The notes under the pieces: generated by a model | The model's input: only the letters and a program-made list of their open reading frames with translations | The model's database searches: none | Told to the model about the DNA's origin: nothing | Assembly (NCBI GenBank): GCA_024763475.1 | Contig: JANTFM010000003.1 | Span: forward strand, 1-41,593 | Origin: Acidobacteriota bacterium | Lineage (GTDB): Bacteria; Acidobacteriota; Polarisedimenticolia; J045 | Reading direction: 5' to 3' | DNA: 41,593 nt | Part shown: positions 1 through 9,649 of the stretch, one piece after another | How positions within the stretch are numbered: position 1 is the stretch's first letter | Layout: each line of letters opens with the position of its first letter | Made by a program: the position numbers and the translations under genes

Positions 1-2722
1 CATGGCTGATCCCCTGCTCAGCTCCACCCCTCCCAGGTTGATTTGACCCTCTCCCCGGCCCTCTCCCAGGTTGATGAGACTCTCTCCCAGGTTGATGAGC
101 TTCCCCTGCAAGAGGCACCGCCTGCGGAGCGTCTTTCGGGTCGGCAGACGAGAGGGGAGGAGGCGCCAGGCTGGCGGCCCGGATCACATGGGGGGGCTCC
201 GGATCCTCCCAGCCCACAACATCTTCCTCCCAGCTGCGCCAGCAGGCGGACTGGCGAAGAATGGAGAGCAGGCTTCCCGCGGCCCGCTTCCCGGAAGCCG
301 GGAAAGGGAGGATCAGGCGCTCCGCCGCGCGGGTCAGCGCGACGTAGAGCAGCCGCGCCTTCTCCGCCTGCTCCAGTTCCTTCTCGCGCGCAAGCAGCGT
401 TTCGTAACCCGGGCTCTCCAGGAAGCGAGCGAAGCGAATCTCCAGCTGCTCGCTCTCGCGATCGTGGAGGGTCACGCTGTGCCGGGAGCGGGGCTGGTGA
501 TTCACGTCAAAGAGCCCCACAATTCTCCATTCAAGGCCCTTGGCAGCGTGGATCGTCAGGAGCGTCACCCGCTCCTCGTCTTCGGCTTCGGGGCTCTCGG
601 CCTCCCGTGACAGCTCGCGCTCGGTCTTGTCCCTCAGCCAGCCGGCGAAGTCGGAGAGCCCGTAGCCGCCTCGCGCCCAGTGGTCCCGCGCCTGGTCAAG
701 CAGCTTGCGCACGTTCGCGCTCGCGCGATCCCCATGGGGCAAGCCCTCGAGGAGCAGCAGGAACTTCGTCTCATCGAGGATCTGCTCCACGAGCGCCGGC
801 GGGGCATCCTCGACCGAGCAGCGCTTCCATCGCGCGAGGGCCGTCAGCGCATCGCGCACGGCCCCTTCGCCGACATCGGGCGACGCGGACCCCAGATAGT
901 CCGCGACCAGGAAGGACCCGCCCGTCGCGCGATGCCGGGCGAGGATCTGGTCTGATATCGCGAAGAGGCGGGTCCGCAAGGCGGCGACCGCGAGCCGCTC
1001 ATCCCAGGGATCCGCCGTCGCGGCGACGACCGCTGCAATCTCACTGATCTCGGTCCGCCGGAAGAAGCGCTGGGATTTCTCTTGCCGGAAGGGGATCTTC
1101 TCCTCGTCAAAGGCCTCCTCGACAAAGTGGGCACGACTCGCCACCGCGAAGAGCACCGCGATCTCCGACCATCGAACACCTTCCAGATCGTGAGCCGCAC
1201 GAATCTCCAACGCGAGGACCCGCGCCTCCTGCCTGGCGGCGGCCTCCGCGCGAAGGTTCTCCTCGCCACCAATCGGCGCCAGGATCAGCGAGGGACCGCC
1301 ACTCTCGGCCTTGCCTGGCGCGGCCAGCAGGGTCTGCCATGCAGCCTGCCCCGCAGGATAGAGGGCCGGATCGAAGATCTCGGCAAAGAGCCTGTCGATA
1401 AGCCCCAGCATTCGGGGCGTGGAGCGGAAATTGACCGAGATGCGCTCAAGACATCCCTCCGCGTCGAGCGTTCCCACGTCTTCCTGGTAGGTCTGCACAT
1501 CGGCGTGGCGAAAGCGGTAGATCGATTGCTTGGGGTCACCTACGAGGAAGATCAGCGGACCTTCCTCTTCCGCGCGCAGCAGGCGCACGATTCGCGCCTG
1601 GATCGGGTCCGTGTCCTGGTACTCGTCGACCAGTAAGACCTTGAAGCGGCGACAAAGCGCGCGGCGCACCTCCCCCTTCGTCCGCAGGAGGCGCTCCGCG
1701 AGATAGAGCAGATCGCTCTGGGAGATCAAACTCCGCTCGAGACGCTGCTCGAGCGCCCAGGTCCGGAATCGGGCCATCGCGGCCAGCACCCTCCGGACCC
1801 GTGCCGCGAAGTGCTCCCGAATTCGGGCCGAGATCTCCTCGTCCCGGAAGACACGCAAGTCCTCACGGATCGCGGCGAGCGCTCCGCTTGCGTAGTTGCC
1901 CTTCTGCCCTTGTCTGAGTGTGATGTGAGGCAGGGAGAGAGTCTTCCCGCGGTGGAGATCGAGGAGCCAGCGCAGGCGGGCCTCGGGCGAAAGCGTCTCG
2001 AGGCGGACCAGTTCGTCTCGCAGGAGGATGAAGCTTTCCTCTAGCCGGTCTGACCCCTCGCCGACCCGGGACCCTTCGATGCGAGCAACAAGCGCCTGCA
2101 CTCCGTCGAAGAGATAGCGCCAGACGGCTTCGGCGCCCGGAGCCTCCGGAGCTTGGGCGGGCAGCCGGAGCGTCATCAGCTCCTGAACCTTCCGCGCAAG
2201 ATCCTCTAGACTCCCGAGCGCCGCGCCCCAGCCGAGCACATCGACAAACGGGGCCGCCAGGGCATCATCCTCCAACTGCACCGCGAACCACTCGGCGAAG
2301 AGCGCCACCGCCAGCTCGCGCCCTTCGGCATCTTCCGCCACGCGATAACCCGGTGCGAGACCCGCCAGAAGCGGGTACTCCGAGAGAATCGAGCCGCAGA
2401 ATGAGTGAATCGTCGAGATCTGGGCGAGTGGCAGGAGGCGCCGGGCCTCGGCCATACGTTCTGCTTCCTCGCCCTCGAGCCGGCCGATACGTTCCGAGAG
2501 CCCCCGCCGAATTCGCGCCCGAAGCTCGGCGGCCGCCTTTCGCGTGAAGGTGATCGCCGCCACCTCGCTCATGGAGTAGACACCCTGCTCGAGGCCGACA
2601 AGGATGCGCTCGACGAGCAGGGTGGTCTTGCCGGTCCCTGCACCCGCCTCGACCGCCAGGGAGAGTCCCTGTTCCTCCGCCGCACGGTCCCGCGCCGGCT
2701 GATCCTGGGGGAGGCTGCTCAA
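1..2722 (-). CDS. addA: AddA/UvrD-like ATP-dependent helicase-nuclease subunit, partial (3' end runs off the left edge)
   Basis: Minus-strand frame read by hand: starts TTG at 2722 overlapping the addB stop; Walker A AVEAGAGTGKTTLLVERIL; ITFTRKAAAELRARI; LLVDEYQDTDPIQARIV; FVGDPKQSIYRFRHADV; VTLLTIHAAKGLEW; LLYVALTRAADRLIL. No stop in this frame to position 1. Absent from the ORF track, probably because it is open-ended. Confidence 0.88.
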   Translation of the reverse strand, partial: MSSLPQDQPARDRAAEEQGLSLAVEAGAGTGKTTLLVERILVGLEQGVYSMSEVAAITFTRKAAAELRARIRRGLSERIGRLEGEEAERMAEARRLLPLAQISTIHSFCGSILSEYPLLAGLAPGYRVAEDAEGRELAVALFAEWFAVQLEDDALAAPFVDVLGWGAALGSLEDLARKVQELMTLRLPAQAPEAPGAEAVWRYLFDGVQALVARIEGSRVGEGSDRLEESFILLRDELVRLETLSPEARLRWLLDLHRGKTLSLPHITLRQGQKGNYASGALAAIREDLRVFRDEEISARIREHFAARVRRVLAAMARFRTWALEQRLERSLISQSDLLYLAERLLRTKGEVRRALCRRFKVLLVDEYQDTDPIQARIVRLLRAEEEGPLIFLVGDPKQSIYRFRHADVQTYQEDVGTLDAEGCLERISVNFRSTPRMLGLIDRLFAEIFDPALYPAGQAAWQTLLAAPGKAESGGPSLILAPIGGEENLRAEAAARQEARVLALEIRAAHDLEGVRWSEIAVLFAVASRAHFVEEAFDEEKIPFRQEKSQRFFRRTEISEIAAVVAATADPWDERLAVAALRTRLFAISDQILARHRATGGSFLVADYLGSASPDVGEGAVRDALTALARWKRCSVEDAPPALVEQILDETKFLLLLEGLPHGDRASANVRKLLDQARDHWARGGYGLSDFAGWLRDKTERELSREAESPEAEDEERVTLLTIHAAKGLEWRIVGLFDVNHQPRSRHSVTLHDRESEQLEIRFARFLESPGYETLLAREKELEQAEKARLLYVALTRAAERLILPFPASGKRAAGSLLSILRQSACWRSWEEDVVGWEDPEPPHVIRAASLAPPPLSSADPKDAPQAVPLAGEAHQPGRESHQPGRGPGRGSNQPGRGGAEQGISH
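29..97 (-). repeat. Three copies of the same repeat core (TCCCAGGTTGAT) at the left edge
   Basis: TCCCAGGTTGAT at 31-42, 64-75 and 85-96, same plus-strand orientation as the 31.3-kb cluster. Confidence 0.8.
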
Positions 2723-5700
2723 GGGTGCTGCTCCACGAGCGCGGTATGGCGGCGGTAGCGCGGATCTTCGCTCTTGCGCTCCTCGATCCACGCCTGGTGC
2801 GGGCCGCAGACCACGCGGTAGTCACACGAGCTGCACTCGGCCCCGCCGTTGGGGAGCGGGAGGAACTCACCCCGCACAGCGAAATCCCGGAGTCCGCTGA
2901 CGAGTTCGCCGAGTTCCTCCCGACGAGAGAGGAGGTAGGGCCGATCGACCACGAACTCCCCTTTCCGGGGAGACGCTTTGAGGGAGACGACCCGGAACTG
3001 CTCGACGCCCTGCGCGTCGCGCTCCGCAGCCGGCAGGCGTTCCTCGAGCAGCCTCGCATAGAGAGGGACCTGCAGGGAGCGGCCCCCCTGGTAGAGTTCG
3101 CCCTTCTCGGGCCTCGGGTATTTCTCGTTCTTCGACCACTTGTAATCCACGACGCGATGCCCGCCGGCAGCATCCCGGTCGACGCGGTCGGGGCGTCCCC
3201 TGACCTGCAAGGAGCTGCCGGAGATCGTGAGTTCCCCGTCGAGCGGAACTTCCATTTGTGCCACCCGCAAGCCTTCCGTTCGCATGCGCTGCACTTCGAC
3301 GAGCACGTAGCGCTCCAGGCAGCTGCGGATCCGCATCGACTCGGCATTCCACAGGGCTCTCGAGCCGAGCGCTCCCTGGGCGATCACCTCTCGGATCCTC
3401 AACGCGACCCAGCGCGGAATGCGTTCGAGCAGCTCGGAGTCCTTCTCCGCCGCAGGGGGCAAGCCATCCTCGAAGGTACGGAAGAGATCCTCGAGGACCC
3501 GATGCGCGACCGCCCCCACGTCTCTCGGCTGGGGCGGCGTGATCGCCGCCGCGTCCTCCCAAACCCGCAACCCGAGCAGATGACGCAGGAAGAAGCGAAA
3601 GGGGCAGCGCGCAAGTTCTTCGAGTCCGGTGACCGAGAAGGCATCACTCGCCGCCAGCCCCCTCCCAACGAGACCGCAGTATTCGTTGTACTCCCTCTCG
3701 CGCAGGCGCAAGCGGTCGGCCCGCCGGCTTCTCGCCAGATCCGTGTAACTTGCAAGATGAGCGGAGAGTTCCGCATCGTCCTCGCGCACCGCGGCGATGT
3801 CGTATTCTTCGACTCGAAGCAGGGCTCGGCCGGCGTCCGTCTCGCTCAAGCCAGGAGGGGCAGAGGAGATCCGCTCCACGGCGGGAGACGCCGCGGGATT
3901 CTCCGGGTCGAGCACCTCGCCGGAACGCTCTTCGATCAGCCGGGCGAGCGGATCCACGGGCTGCCGCGTCTGGCCCTTCACGTCGTCGAGACGTGGCCAG
4001 CTGAGGACCACGCTCGACTGGCCAGCGGCCAGGCCGAGAGAGAAGAGAAGATCTCGCTCACGGAAACGGTCTCCAGCCCGTTTCAACAGACAGCCATAGC
4101 GTTTGACGAGCCGTTCCCGCGCGATGTCTCCCAGGATCGGATCGGGGTGCCCGGGAGGCGCAAAGTTGTCGTGGGAAAGCCCGGTGAGCCACACGGCGTC
4201 GAGTCTCAGGCCCCGGGCATGGTTCCAATCCAGGAGCAGCACGCCCTCGCCCCCCCGGCGCCCCTCGAGACCGCGCCCCTCGTCTCCCTCGCCGACACGG
4301 CTCTGCACCTCGAGCAAGCGCTCCAGCCACAACTCAAGTGCCAGATCGCTTCGGGGAGCAATCCCCAGCTTGTCCCACCCGCTCAACAAGCGCGCGGCGT
4401 CCCTGGCAGCTTCGAACAGCGCGCCACCCGCCGCATGCTCGAGACCGAGCTGGCAGGTCATGCCGATCAGGTCGTGGGAGATCTCGGACCAAGCTCCCTT
4501 TCGCTTTCCTTTGTGCTCCAGCGCCCTGCGGAAGGCGCCGAGCGCGTCGAAGAGCGCCGCGGCCATCTCCGCCACCCGCCCGACCTCAACCGAGCGAACG
4601 CTTCGCGAGCTCGGCGCAGGCCGGCCCTCCCCTTGTTTCGCCTCCCAGGCCTCCTCCCGCGCGAGTCCCTTCCTGAGCCGTCGCAGCAGGGCCTCCCACA
4701 CGGTCGGATCGACTCCGCCGCAGCCCGCAAGGCGCAGGATGCGGTCCACCGCCGAGGGCGACAGGGCCGGATCATCCTCCGCCTCGAGCCGTGCCCGCAG
4801 GACCGCGCTCACCTCTCCGCGACCCCCCTCACCGGCCGCCAGCGCGATCACCGCGCGGAGGGCCCGCCCGTAAGGCCGCTCGAGAAGCCGCCGGGGCGAG
4901 CGGCCGCAGACCGGAATACCCGCCCTCTCGAACTCCTCACGCAGGAGGCTCTCCTGCCGAGCAGCACGGGACATCAAGACCGCCATTCTGCCGAACTGGC
5001 CCCCTTGTCTGGCAGCCCCCAGCAGGTCTCGTGCGATCTCCCGTGCCTCGGCTCGATCTCCCGGACAGCCGAGAATCCTGATGTCACCAGCGGGCAACCC
5101 ATAGGCCGCGCCGACCGCATCGCGACCTCCCGTAAGTTCCGTCTCACGCAGCGAGAACCCTCGGCTCTCGGCCCAGACGAGGAGTTCCTCGAGGAGTTCA
5201 CAGGACGGACTGTCGGGCGGTGCTGCCGGGCAGAGCCATGTCACCTCATTGTGACGGCCAATCTCGGCAAGGAGTTCACGCTGGAGCCCGGTGAGGTCGT
5301 AGATCCCGTAGACCAGCACTTCCTTTGCGCCACCGGGGAGCGGGGCACCCTGCGCCGCCCGGTAGAGCGTGGCATCATCCGCAAGACCGTGGCGCGTGAG
5401 ATGGGCGTCATAGCGCCTGAAGATCCGGGCCAGATGCTCAAAACGGAAGCGTTCCTCGCCCCTGAGCTCACCGAGAATCTCCTTCGCCGGAAGATCCTCG
5501 AGGCCGCTCTCCCGCAGATCCCGAATCGCCCGCGCCATGGCGACGGCAACCGGAAGCTTCAGCGCAAGGTCCCCGTAGGGGCCCGCATCCTCCGCGAGGA
5601 GATCGGCCGCGATCACTCGGTCCGCGTGGGGCGGCATGATCCATGCGTCGAGCCTCGGCGAGGCCATCTGCCGCGCCAGATCGGGCAGCGTCACCATGTG

Positions 5701-5883
5701 GAGACCCACCGCGCCGGGGCTCCCCTCCGCGACTCTCTGTAGGAGATTCCGCCCCACGGCCGCCGACGCGGTGACGACCACCCGTGGTATCCCCGCTCCC
5801 CCCTCAATCCAGCCTCGGAGCAGGTTCCGGCCCATATCGGGCAGCAACCCCGGGGGAACGGTCAGGAGTGTTACGGACGACAT
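2719..5883 (-). CDS. addB: AddB-like helicase/PD-(D/E)XK exonuclease subunit
   Basis: 1054-aa ORF immediately upstream of addA; C-terminal nuclease signature (GRPDRVDRDAAGGHRVVDYKWSK) and cysteines CPFRFFLRHLLGL ... CSSCDYRVVC typical of AddB Fe-S nuclease domains. Confidence 0.88.
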   Translation of the reverse strand: MSSVTLLTVPPGLLPDMGRNLLRGWIEGGAGIPRVVVTASAAVGRNLLQRVAEGSPGAVGLHMVTLPDLARQMASPRLDAWIMPPHADRVIAADLLAEDAGPYGDLALKLPVAVAMARAIRDLRESGLEDLPAKEILGELRGEERFRFEHLARIFRRYDAHLTRHGLADDATLYRAAQGAPLPGGAKEVLVYGIYDLTGLQRELLAEIGRHNEVTWLCPAAPPDSPSCELLEELLVWAESRGFSLRETELTGGRDAVGAAYGLPAGDIRILGCPGDRAEAREIARDLLGAARQGGQFGRMAVLMSRAARQESLLREEFERAGIPVCGRSPRRLLERPYGRALRAVIALAAGEGGRGEVSAVLRARLEAEDDPALSPSAVDRILRLAGCGGVDPTVWEALLRRLRKGLAREEAWEAKQGEGRPAPSSRSVRSVEVGRVAEMAAALFDALGAFRRALEHKGKRKGAWSEISHDLIGMTCQLGLEHAAGGALFEAARDAARLLSGWDKLGIAPRSDLALELWLERLLEVQSRVGEGDEGRGLEGRRGGEGVLLLDWNHARGLRLDAVWLTGLSHDNFAPPGHPDPILGDIARERLVKRYGCLLKRAGDRFRERDLLFSLGLAAGQSSVVLSWPRLDDVKGQTRQPVDPLARLIEERSGEVLDPENPAASPAVERISSAPPGLSETDAGRALLRVEEYDIAAVREDDAELSAHLASYTDLARSRRADRLRLREREYNEYCGLVGRGLAASDAFSVTGLEELARCPFRFFLRHLLGLRVWEDAAAITPPQPRDVGAVAHRVLEDLFRTFEDGLPPAAEKDSELLERIPRWVALRIREVIAQGALGSRALWNAESMRIRSCLERYVLVEVQRMRTEGLRVAQMEVPLDGELTISGSSLQVRGRPDRVDRDAAGGHRVVDYKWSKNEKYPRPEKGELYQGGRSLQVPLYARLLEERLPAAERDAQGVEQFRVVSLKASPRKGEFVVDRPYLLSRREELGELVSGLRDFAVRGEFLPLPNGGAECSSCDYRVVCGPHQAWIEERKSEDPRYRRHTALVEQHP

Positions 5884-7265
5884 ACCCAGTGGCCTTCGGC
5901 AACGCGGGCCGCGAGAGCCCGGCGCTCGAGTTCGAGGAGGATCGACAGGGTCTGAGTCTCAATCAGCGGTTCCGGTGCGCGGGGCGTATCCGCGTAGGCC
6001 GCCGACGCAATCGCCGCGACAGGCTGCGGAAGCTCGCTCAGCAGGTCGAGCACCTGGCGCTCACGCGTCCTCCGGTGCCGGAGCATCCGTGCCGCCGCGC
6101 TTCCGGGCAGCGGCGGGCCGTGGGCGGGAAAGAGCAGGCGGAAAGCCCCTTCATCGACCCGGCGCAGCGAGGCGAGATAGGCCTCCATGGATCCCTCTTC
6201 GGAATCGATCACGATCGTCGAGAACGCGCTGAGGAGATCTCCTACGAGCAGGCCAGCACGCTCGAGAATCCTCAGCGCGAGGTGGCCCGGCGCATGGCCC
6301 GGCGTGTGCCAGACTTCGAGGGTCATACCGTCGAGGTCGAGCTGTTCTCCCTCCCCAATCTCCCGAGAATCCAGGCCATTGAGCCCCGGCGTTCGCGAGA
6401 GCGTCTCGGCATGGGCCAGCACCGGAAGCGAGAGCCGGGACGCCAGCAACTCGACACCCGCCACATGATCGTCGTGATGGTGCGTGAGGAAGATCGCCTC
6501 CGGGCGCTGCCCGTCCTCCTGTCGCCGCCTGATGACCGCAAGGAGGCGTTCGATCTCGCGGGGCTCGGGAGTCCCGGGATCCACGATCAAGTAGCGCGTC
6601 CCCCCGGGCATCCAGACGTTGGTATGGCTCGCCGGCGGCAGGGTCCGCGAGGCGAGCGGCAGCATCCAGACCCCAGGGATGAACTCGATCCGGTGGCAAG
6701 CCTCCTGCTGCAGGTTGGCCGCACCCAGCCTCCTGGCGAGTTCCTCGAGCGGCTCTCCTTCCGCCGCGGCCAGAACGCGCAGCTGTGGAGGGAGAATCGG
6801 CGGCACGTCGATCTCGCCTCGCTCCCATCGTTCCAGCAGCTCTGCGGGCCGCACGAAGCGCAGGACCTCGATCTCCTGCGGCTGCGGTGCTTCCGCGGGC
6901 GCCTCGCACCCGGGGGGAGCCCATGCGACGAGAAACTCGGTGTAGAAACGCAACGGGAAGAAGGGCGGCGTGACGAGGAAGCCGGCTGGCAGCCATTGAG
7001 CTACAGGAACAACGATCCCGGTCTCCTCCGCCAGTTCCCTCGCAACGCAACGACCATAGGCCCCGGGCATCTCCGGCGCATCCTGAGCCTCGAGCGAACC
7101 GCCCAGGCAGGCCCAGTGGCCCGGCAGAAAGCGCGAGCGTCGTGAACGCTGACCGACGAGGAGTTCCCAGCGGCCCACCGCGTCTTTGCGAAAGAGCATC
7201 CCAACGCCGCTCTTCCGTGGCTCCGGAGGCTCTGCGGGGGCTATAGCTAGCGGCCGCTCACTCAT
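5871..7265 (-). CDS. Nudix domain - metallo-beta-lactamase fold hydrolase fusion (LACTB2-like C-terminal half)
   Basis: 464-aa ORF: N-terminal Nudix-like RELAEETGI within GGSLEAQ...ELAEETGI; C-terminal MBL motif THHHDDH and later GHAPGHLALRI. Overlaps addB start by 13 bp. Confidence 0.8.
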   Translation of the reverse strand: MSERPLAIAPAEPPEPRKSGVGMLFRKDAVGRWELLVGQRSRRSRFLPGHWACLGGSLEAQDAPEMPGAYGRCVARELAEETGIVVPVAQWLPAGFLVTPPFFPLRFYTEFLVAWAPPGCEAPAEAPQPQEIEVLRFVRPAELLERWERGEIDVPPILPPQLRVLAAAEGEPLEELARRLGAANLQQEACHRIEFIPGVWMLPLASRTLPPASHTNVWMPGGTRYLIVDPGTPEPREIERLLAVIRRRQEDGQRPEAIFLTHHHDDHVAGVELLASRLSLPVLAHAETLSRTPGLNGLDSREIGEGEQLDLDGMTLEVWHTPGHAPGHLALRILERAGLLVGDLLSAFSTIVIDSEEGSMEAYLASLRRVDEGAFRLLFPAHGPPLPGSAAARMLRHRRTRERQVLDLLSELPQPVAAIASAAYADTPRAPEPLIETQTLSILLELERRALAARVAEGHWVCRP

Positions 7266-7329
7266 CTGGAACTCGCTCCTCGTCAGTGCGAAGAAAATCC
7301 GATGTCCATCAGTTCATGAGGACTTCCGG

Positions 7330-8361
7330 CTAGAGTACGCCACGCTTCTCCTGGTCGCGTTCAATCGAACGGAAAAGCGCTCCAAAGTTGCCTTCGCCGA
7401 AGGAATAGTTGTTCTTGCGCTGGATCAACTCGATGAAGATCGGCCCGATCACGTTCCGGGTGAAAATCTGCAGCAAGTAGCCGAGCTCGTTGCCATCGAC
7501 GAGAACCTTGTGGCTCTTGATACGGGCGCGATCCTCCGTAACGTTAGGAACGCGCGTGAAAACCTCTTCGTAGTACTCGTCATCGATGTCGAGAGTCTCG
7601 ATTCCTGAACCCTCCAGCTGGTCCAGGCTGGCGAGGAGGTCGTGGCTGAGAAAGGCGAGGTGCTGGACGCCGGGCCCCTTGTACTCGCGCAGATACTCGC
7701 TGATCTGCGACGCCTCCTCGGTCCCTTCGTTGATGGGAATGCAGAAGGACCCGTCGGGAGAACGCAGGGCGTAGGACGTCAATCCGGTCTTGACCCCCTT
7801 GATGTCGAAGTAGCGCACCTCGGTGAATCCGAACACGCCTTTGTAGAAATCGGCCCACTCCTGCATGGTGCCCTTCTCGACGTTGTTGGTCAGGTGGTCG
7901 ATGACGATGAAGCCCTTGTCCGCGACGAGGCTCGGATCCGGATGCTCGACGAACTCATCCATGTAATGCGTACCCTGGGCATCGATGAAGTAAATCAGCG
8001 AGTCACCGATGCCGTAGATCGCGGGCGCGTTGCCGAAGGGGTTCGAACCTTCATAGGCGCGCGCACCTCGCTCGACGGCTGTCTTCAAGGCCAGCTCGGC
8101 ATCACGGACCTGCCACCCCATCGAACAGAGGGATGGCCCATGCAGCTTGCCGAACTCCGCCGCGAAGCCCTTCGCGTCGCGATTGACGAGGAAGTGGATG
8201 GAATTCTGCTGATAGGAGTCGATCGGCCGGCTCTTGTGCTGCATCACGCGGGAAAAGCCGAACGCCGTGAACAAGGCGTCAAACTGCTCCGTGTCGGGAC
8301 CAGTGAACTCTGCGAACTCGATGCCCAGCAGGCCCACGGGATTCATTGGATTCGTGCTCAT
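7330..8361 (-). CDS. hppD: 4-hydroxyphenylpyruvate dioxygenase
   Basis: 343 aa; MNPVGLLGIEFAEFTGPD..., VIDHLTNNV, GPGVQHLAFLSHDL, LLQIFTRNVIGPIFIELIQRKNNYSFGEGNFGALFRSIERDQEKRGVL are HPPD hallmarks. Confidence 0.95.
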   Translation of the reverse strand: MSTNPMNPVGLLGIEFAEFTGPDTEQFDALFTAFGFSRVMQHKSRPIDSYQQNSIHFLVNRDAKGFAAEFGKLHGPSLCSMGWQVRDAELALKTAVERGARAYEGSNPFGNAPAIYGIGDSLIYFIDAQGTHYMDEFVEHPDPSLVADKGFIVIDHLTNNVEKGTMQEWADFYKGVFGFTEVRYFDIKGVKTGLTSYALRSPDGSFCIPINEGTEEASQISEYLREYKGPGVQHLAFLSHDLLASLDQLEGSGIETLDIDDEYYEEVFTRVPNVTEDRARIKSHKVLVDGNELGYLLQIFTRNVIGPIFIELIQRKNNYSFGEGNFGALFRSIERDQEKRGVL

Positions 8362-8378
8362 CCTCTACCTCGCTTTCC

Positions 8379-9479
8379 TCACTTGGTTTGCCAACTCTTC
8401 CAGTAGTCCTTCCACTCCGCGTCCGTGAACTCAGCACTCATCTGCAGCGGGAAGCGCGTATCGATCATCACGGCCTTCTCGTTGGTGCGCTCTTTCCCGC
8501 GGGCGGCCTTGATCGCTCCCTCCTGGGGCCCATGGTGAATCCCCTGGGGATGGAAGGTGATCATGCCAGGCTTGATGCCCTCGCGGGAGAAGAACTCGCC
8601 ATCGTGATAGAAGAGCACCTCGTCGTAGTCGATATTCGAATGATAGAAAGGCACCTTCAACGCGCCAGGATCCCCGGTCTCGAGGGGACGCGGCAGGAAG
8701 CTACAGATCACCACGTTGTGCGTGATGAACGTGATATGGGCTGTCGGCGGCAGGTGGTAGCGCTCGCTGTGAACCGGGCGAATGTCTCGAACATTCAGCT
8801 GCCACACGGTCAGGTCTCCCTTCCAGCCGACGGTGTTGATCGGGTTGAAGGGATAGAAGACCGAGGTGAGCGCGCCAAGACGCTTGATCTTGAGTTCCCA
8901 CTCGTCCCGCTCCTCGGCAACCGGGTCCTCCTCAGGAGTCGGCACCTTGATCATCGCCGGATCGAAGAGCGCATGCTGGCCAAGCGGACCCCGGTCGGGA
9001 ATCGCGATCTCTCCGCTGGTCTCGATAACCAGGAGCTGCGTCTCGCTCTCAGGGAACAGGCGATAGACGGTCCCCCGGGGGATGACGAGATAGTCTCCCT
9101 GCTCGTAGCTCAGCGGACCGTAGTCCGTCTCGATGCGCCCGGTGCCCGCATGAACAAAGAGGGTCTCATCCCCATCCGCGTTGCGGAAGTGATAGGGCAT
9201 CGCCGACCCGATCTTCGAGCTGCTGATGATGCAATCGTTGTTGTGAAGCAGGGGGACGCGCCCTTCGAGATAGTCGCCTCCCGCTTCGGCGAGCTTCATT
9301 GCATCTATCGCGTGGGGCTTGAGCTCGCCCTCAATGCGGCTCCAGCCAACGGGAGCCTGCCTGCGATAGAGATGGGCGTAGCGCCCGAAGAAACCCTTGC
9401 GTCCGACTTCCTCCTCCACGGTTCCCTCGGGAATATCGACGTGGGCCTGGCGGGTGATTCGGCCTCGCGTGAACAGCAT
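8379..9479 (-). CDS. hmgA: Homogentisate 1,2-dioxygenase family protein
   Basis: ORF 8379..9617 trimmed to ATG at 9479 (MLFTRGRITRQAHVDIPEG), preceded by GGAGAGGGACG. Contains PFYHSNIDYDEVLFYHDGEFFSREGIKPGMITFHPQGIHHGPQEGA; adjacent to hppD. Confidence 0.9.
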   Translation of the reverse strand: MLFTRGRITRQAHVDIPEGTVEEEVGRKGFFGRYAHLYRRQAPVGWSRIEGELKPHAIDAMKLAEAGGDYLEGRVPLLHNNDCIISSSKIGSAMPYHFRNADGDETLFVHAGTGRIETDYGPLSYEQGDYLVIPRGTVYRLFPESETQLLVIETSGEIAIPDRGPLGQHALFDPAMIKVPTPEEDPVAEERDEWELKIKRLGALTSVFYPFNPINTVGWKGDLTVWQLNVRDIRPVHSERYHLPPTAHITFITHNVVICSFLPRPLETGDPGALKVPFYHSNIDYDEVLFYHDGEFFSREGIKPGMITFHPQGIHHGPQEGAIKAARGKERTNEKAVMIDTRFPLQMSAEFTDAEWKDYWKSWQTK

Positions 9480-9649
9480 CGTCCCTCTCCTTACTAGTAC
9501 GTATCGACCGGTTAGCAATGCACGAGAATACGTCGGCATGCTCCGGCGAGCAAAACTCCTCAAAGCTTGCCCAAATTCGCGCGCGAAACTACCTTGCTCT
9601 TTGCTTCGTTTCGCCAAGGATAGCGGATCGGTCCGCTCATGGAGGAGAT

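Noticed and set aside
31-97. Short CRISPR-like array
   Set aside because: Repeat core is only ~12 bp, spacing is irregular (33 and 21 bp), and the unit recurs elsewhere as interspersed copies.
2725-5742. 1005-aa plus-strand ORF antisense to addB
   Set aside because: Shadow ORF of a high-GC gene: composition is low-complexity Arg/Pro/Gly/Glu-rich with no recognisable domains, whereas the minus strand encodes a clear AddB.
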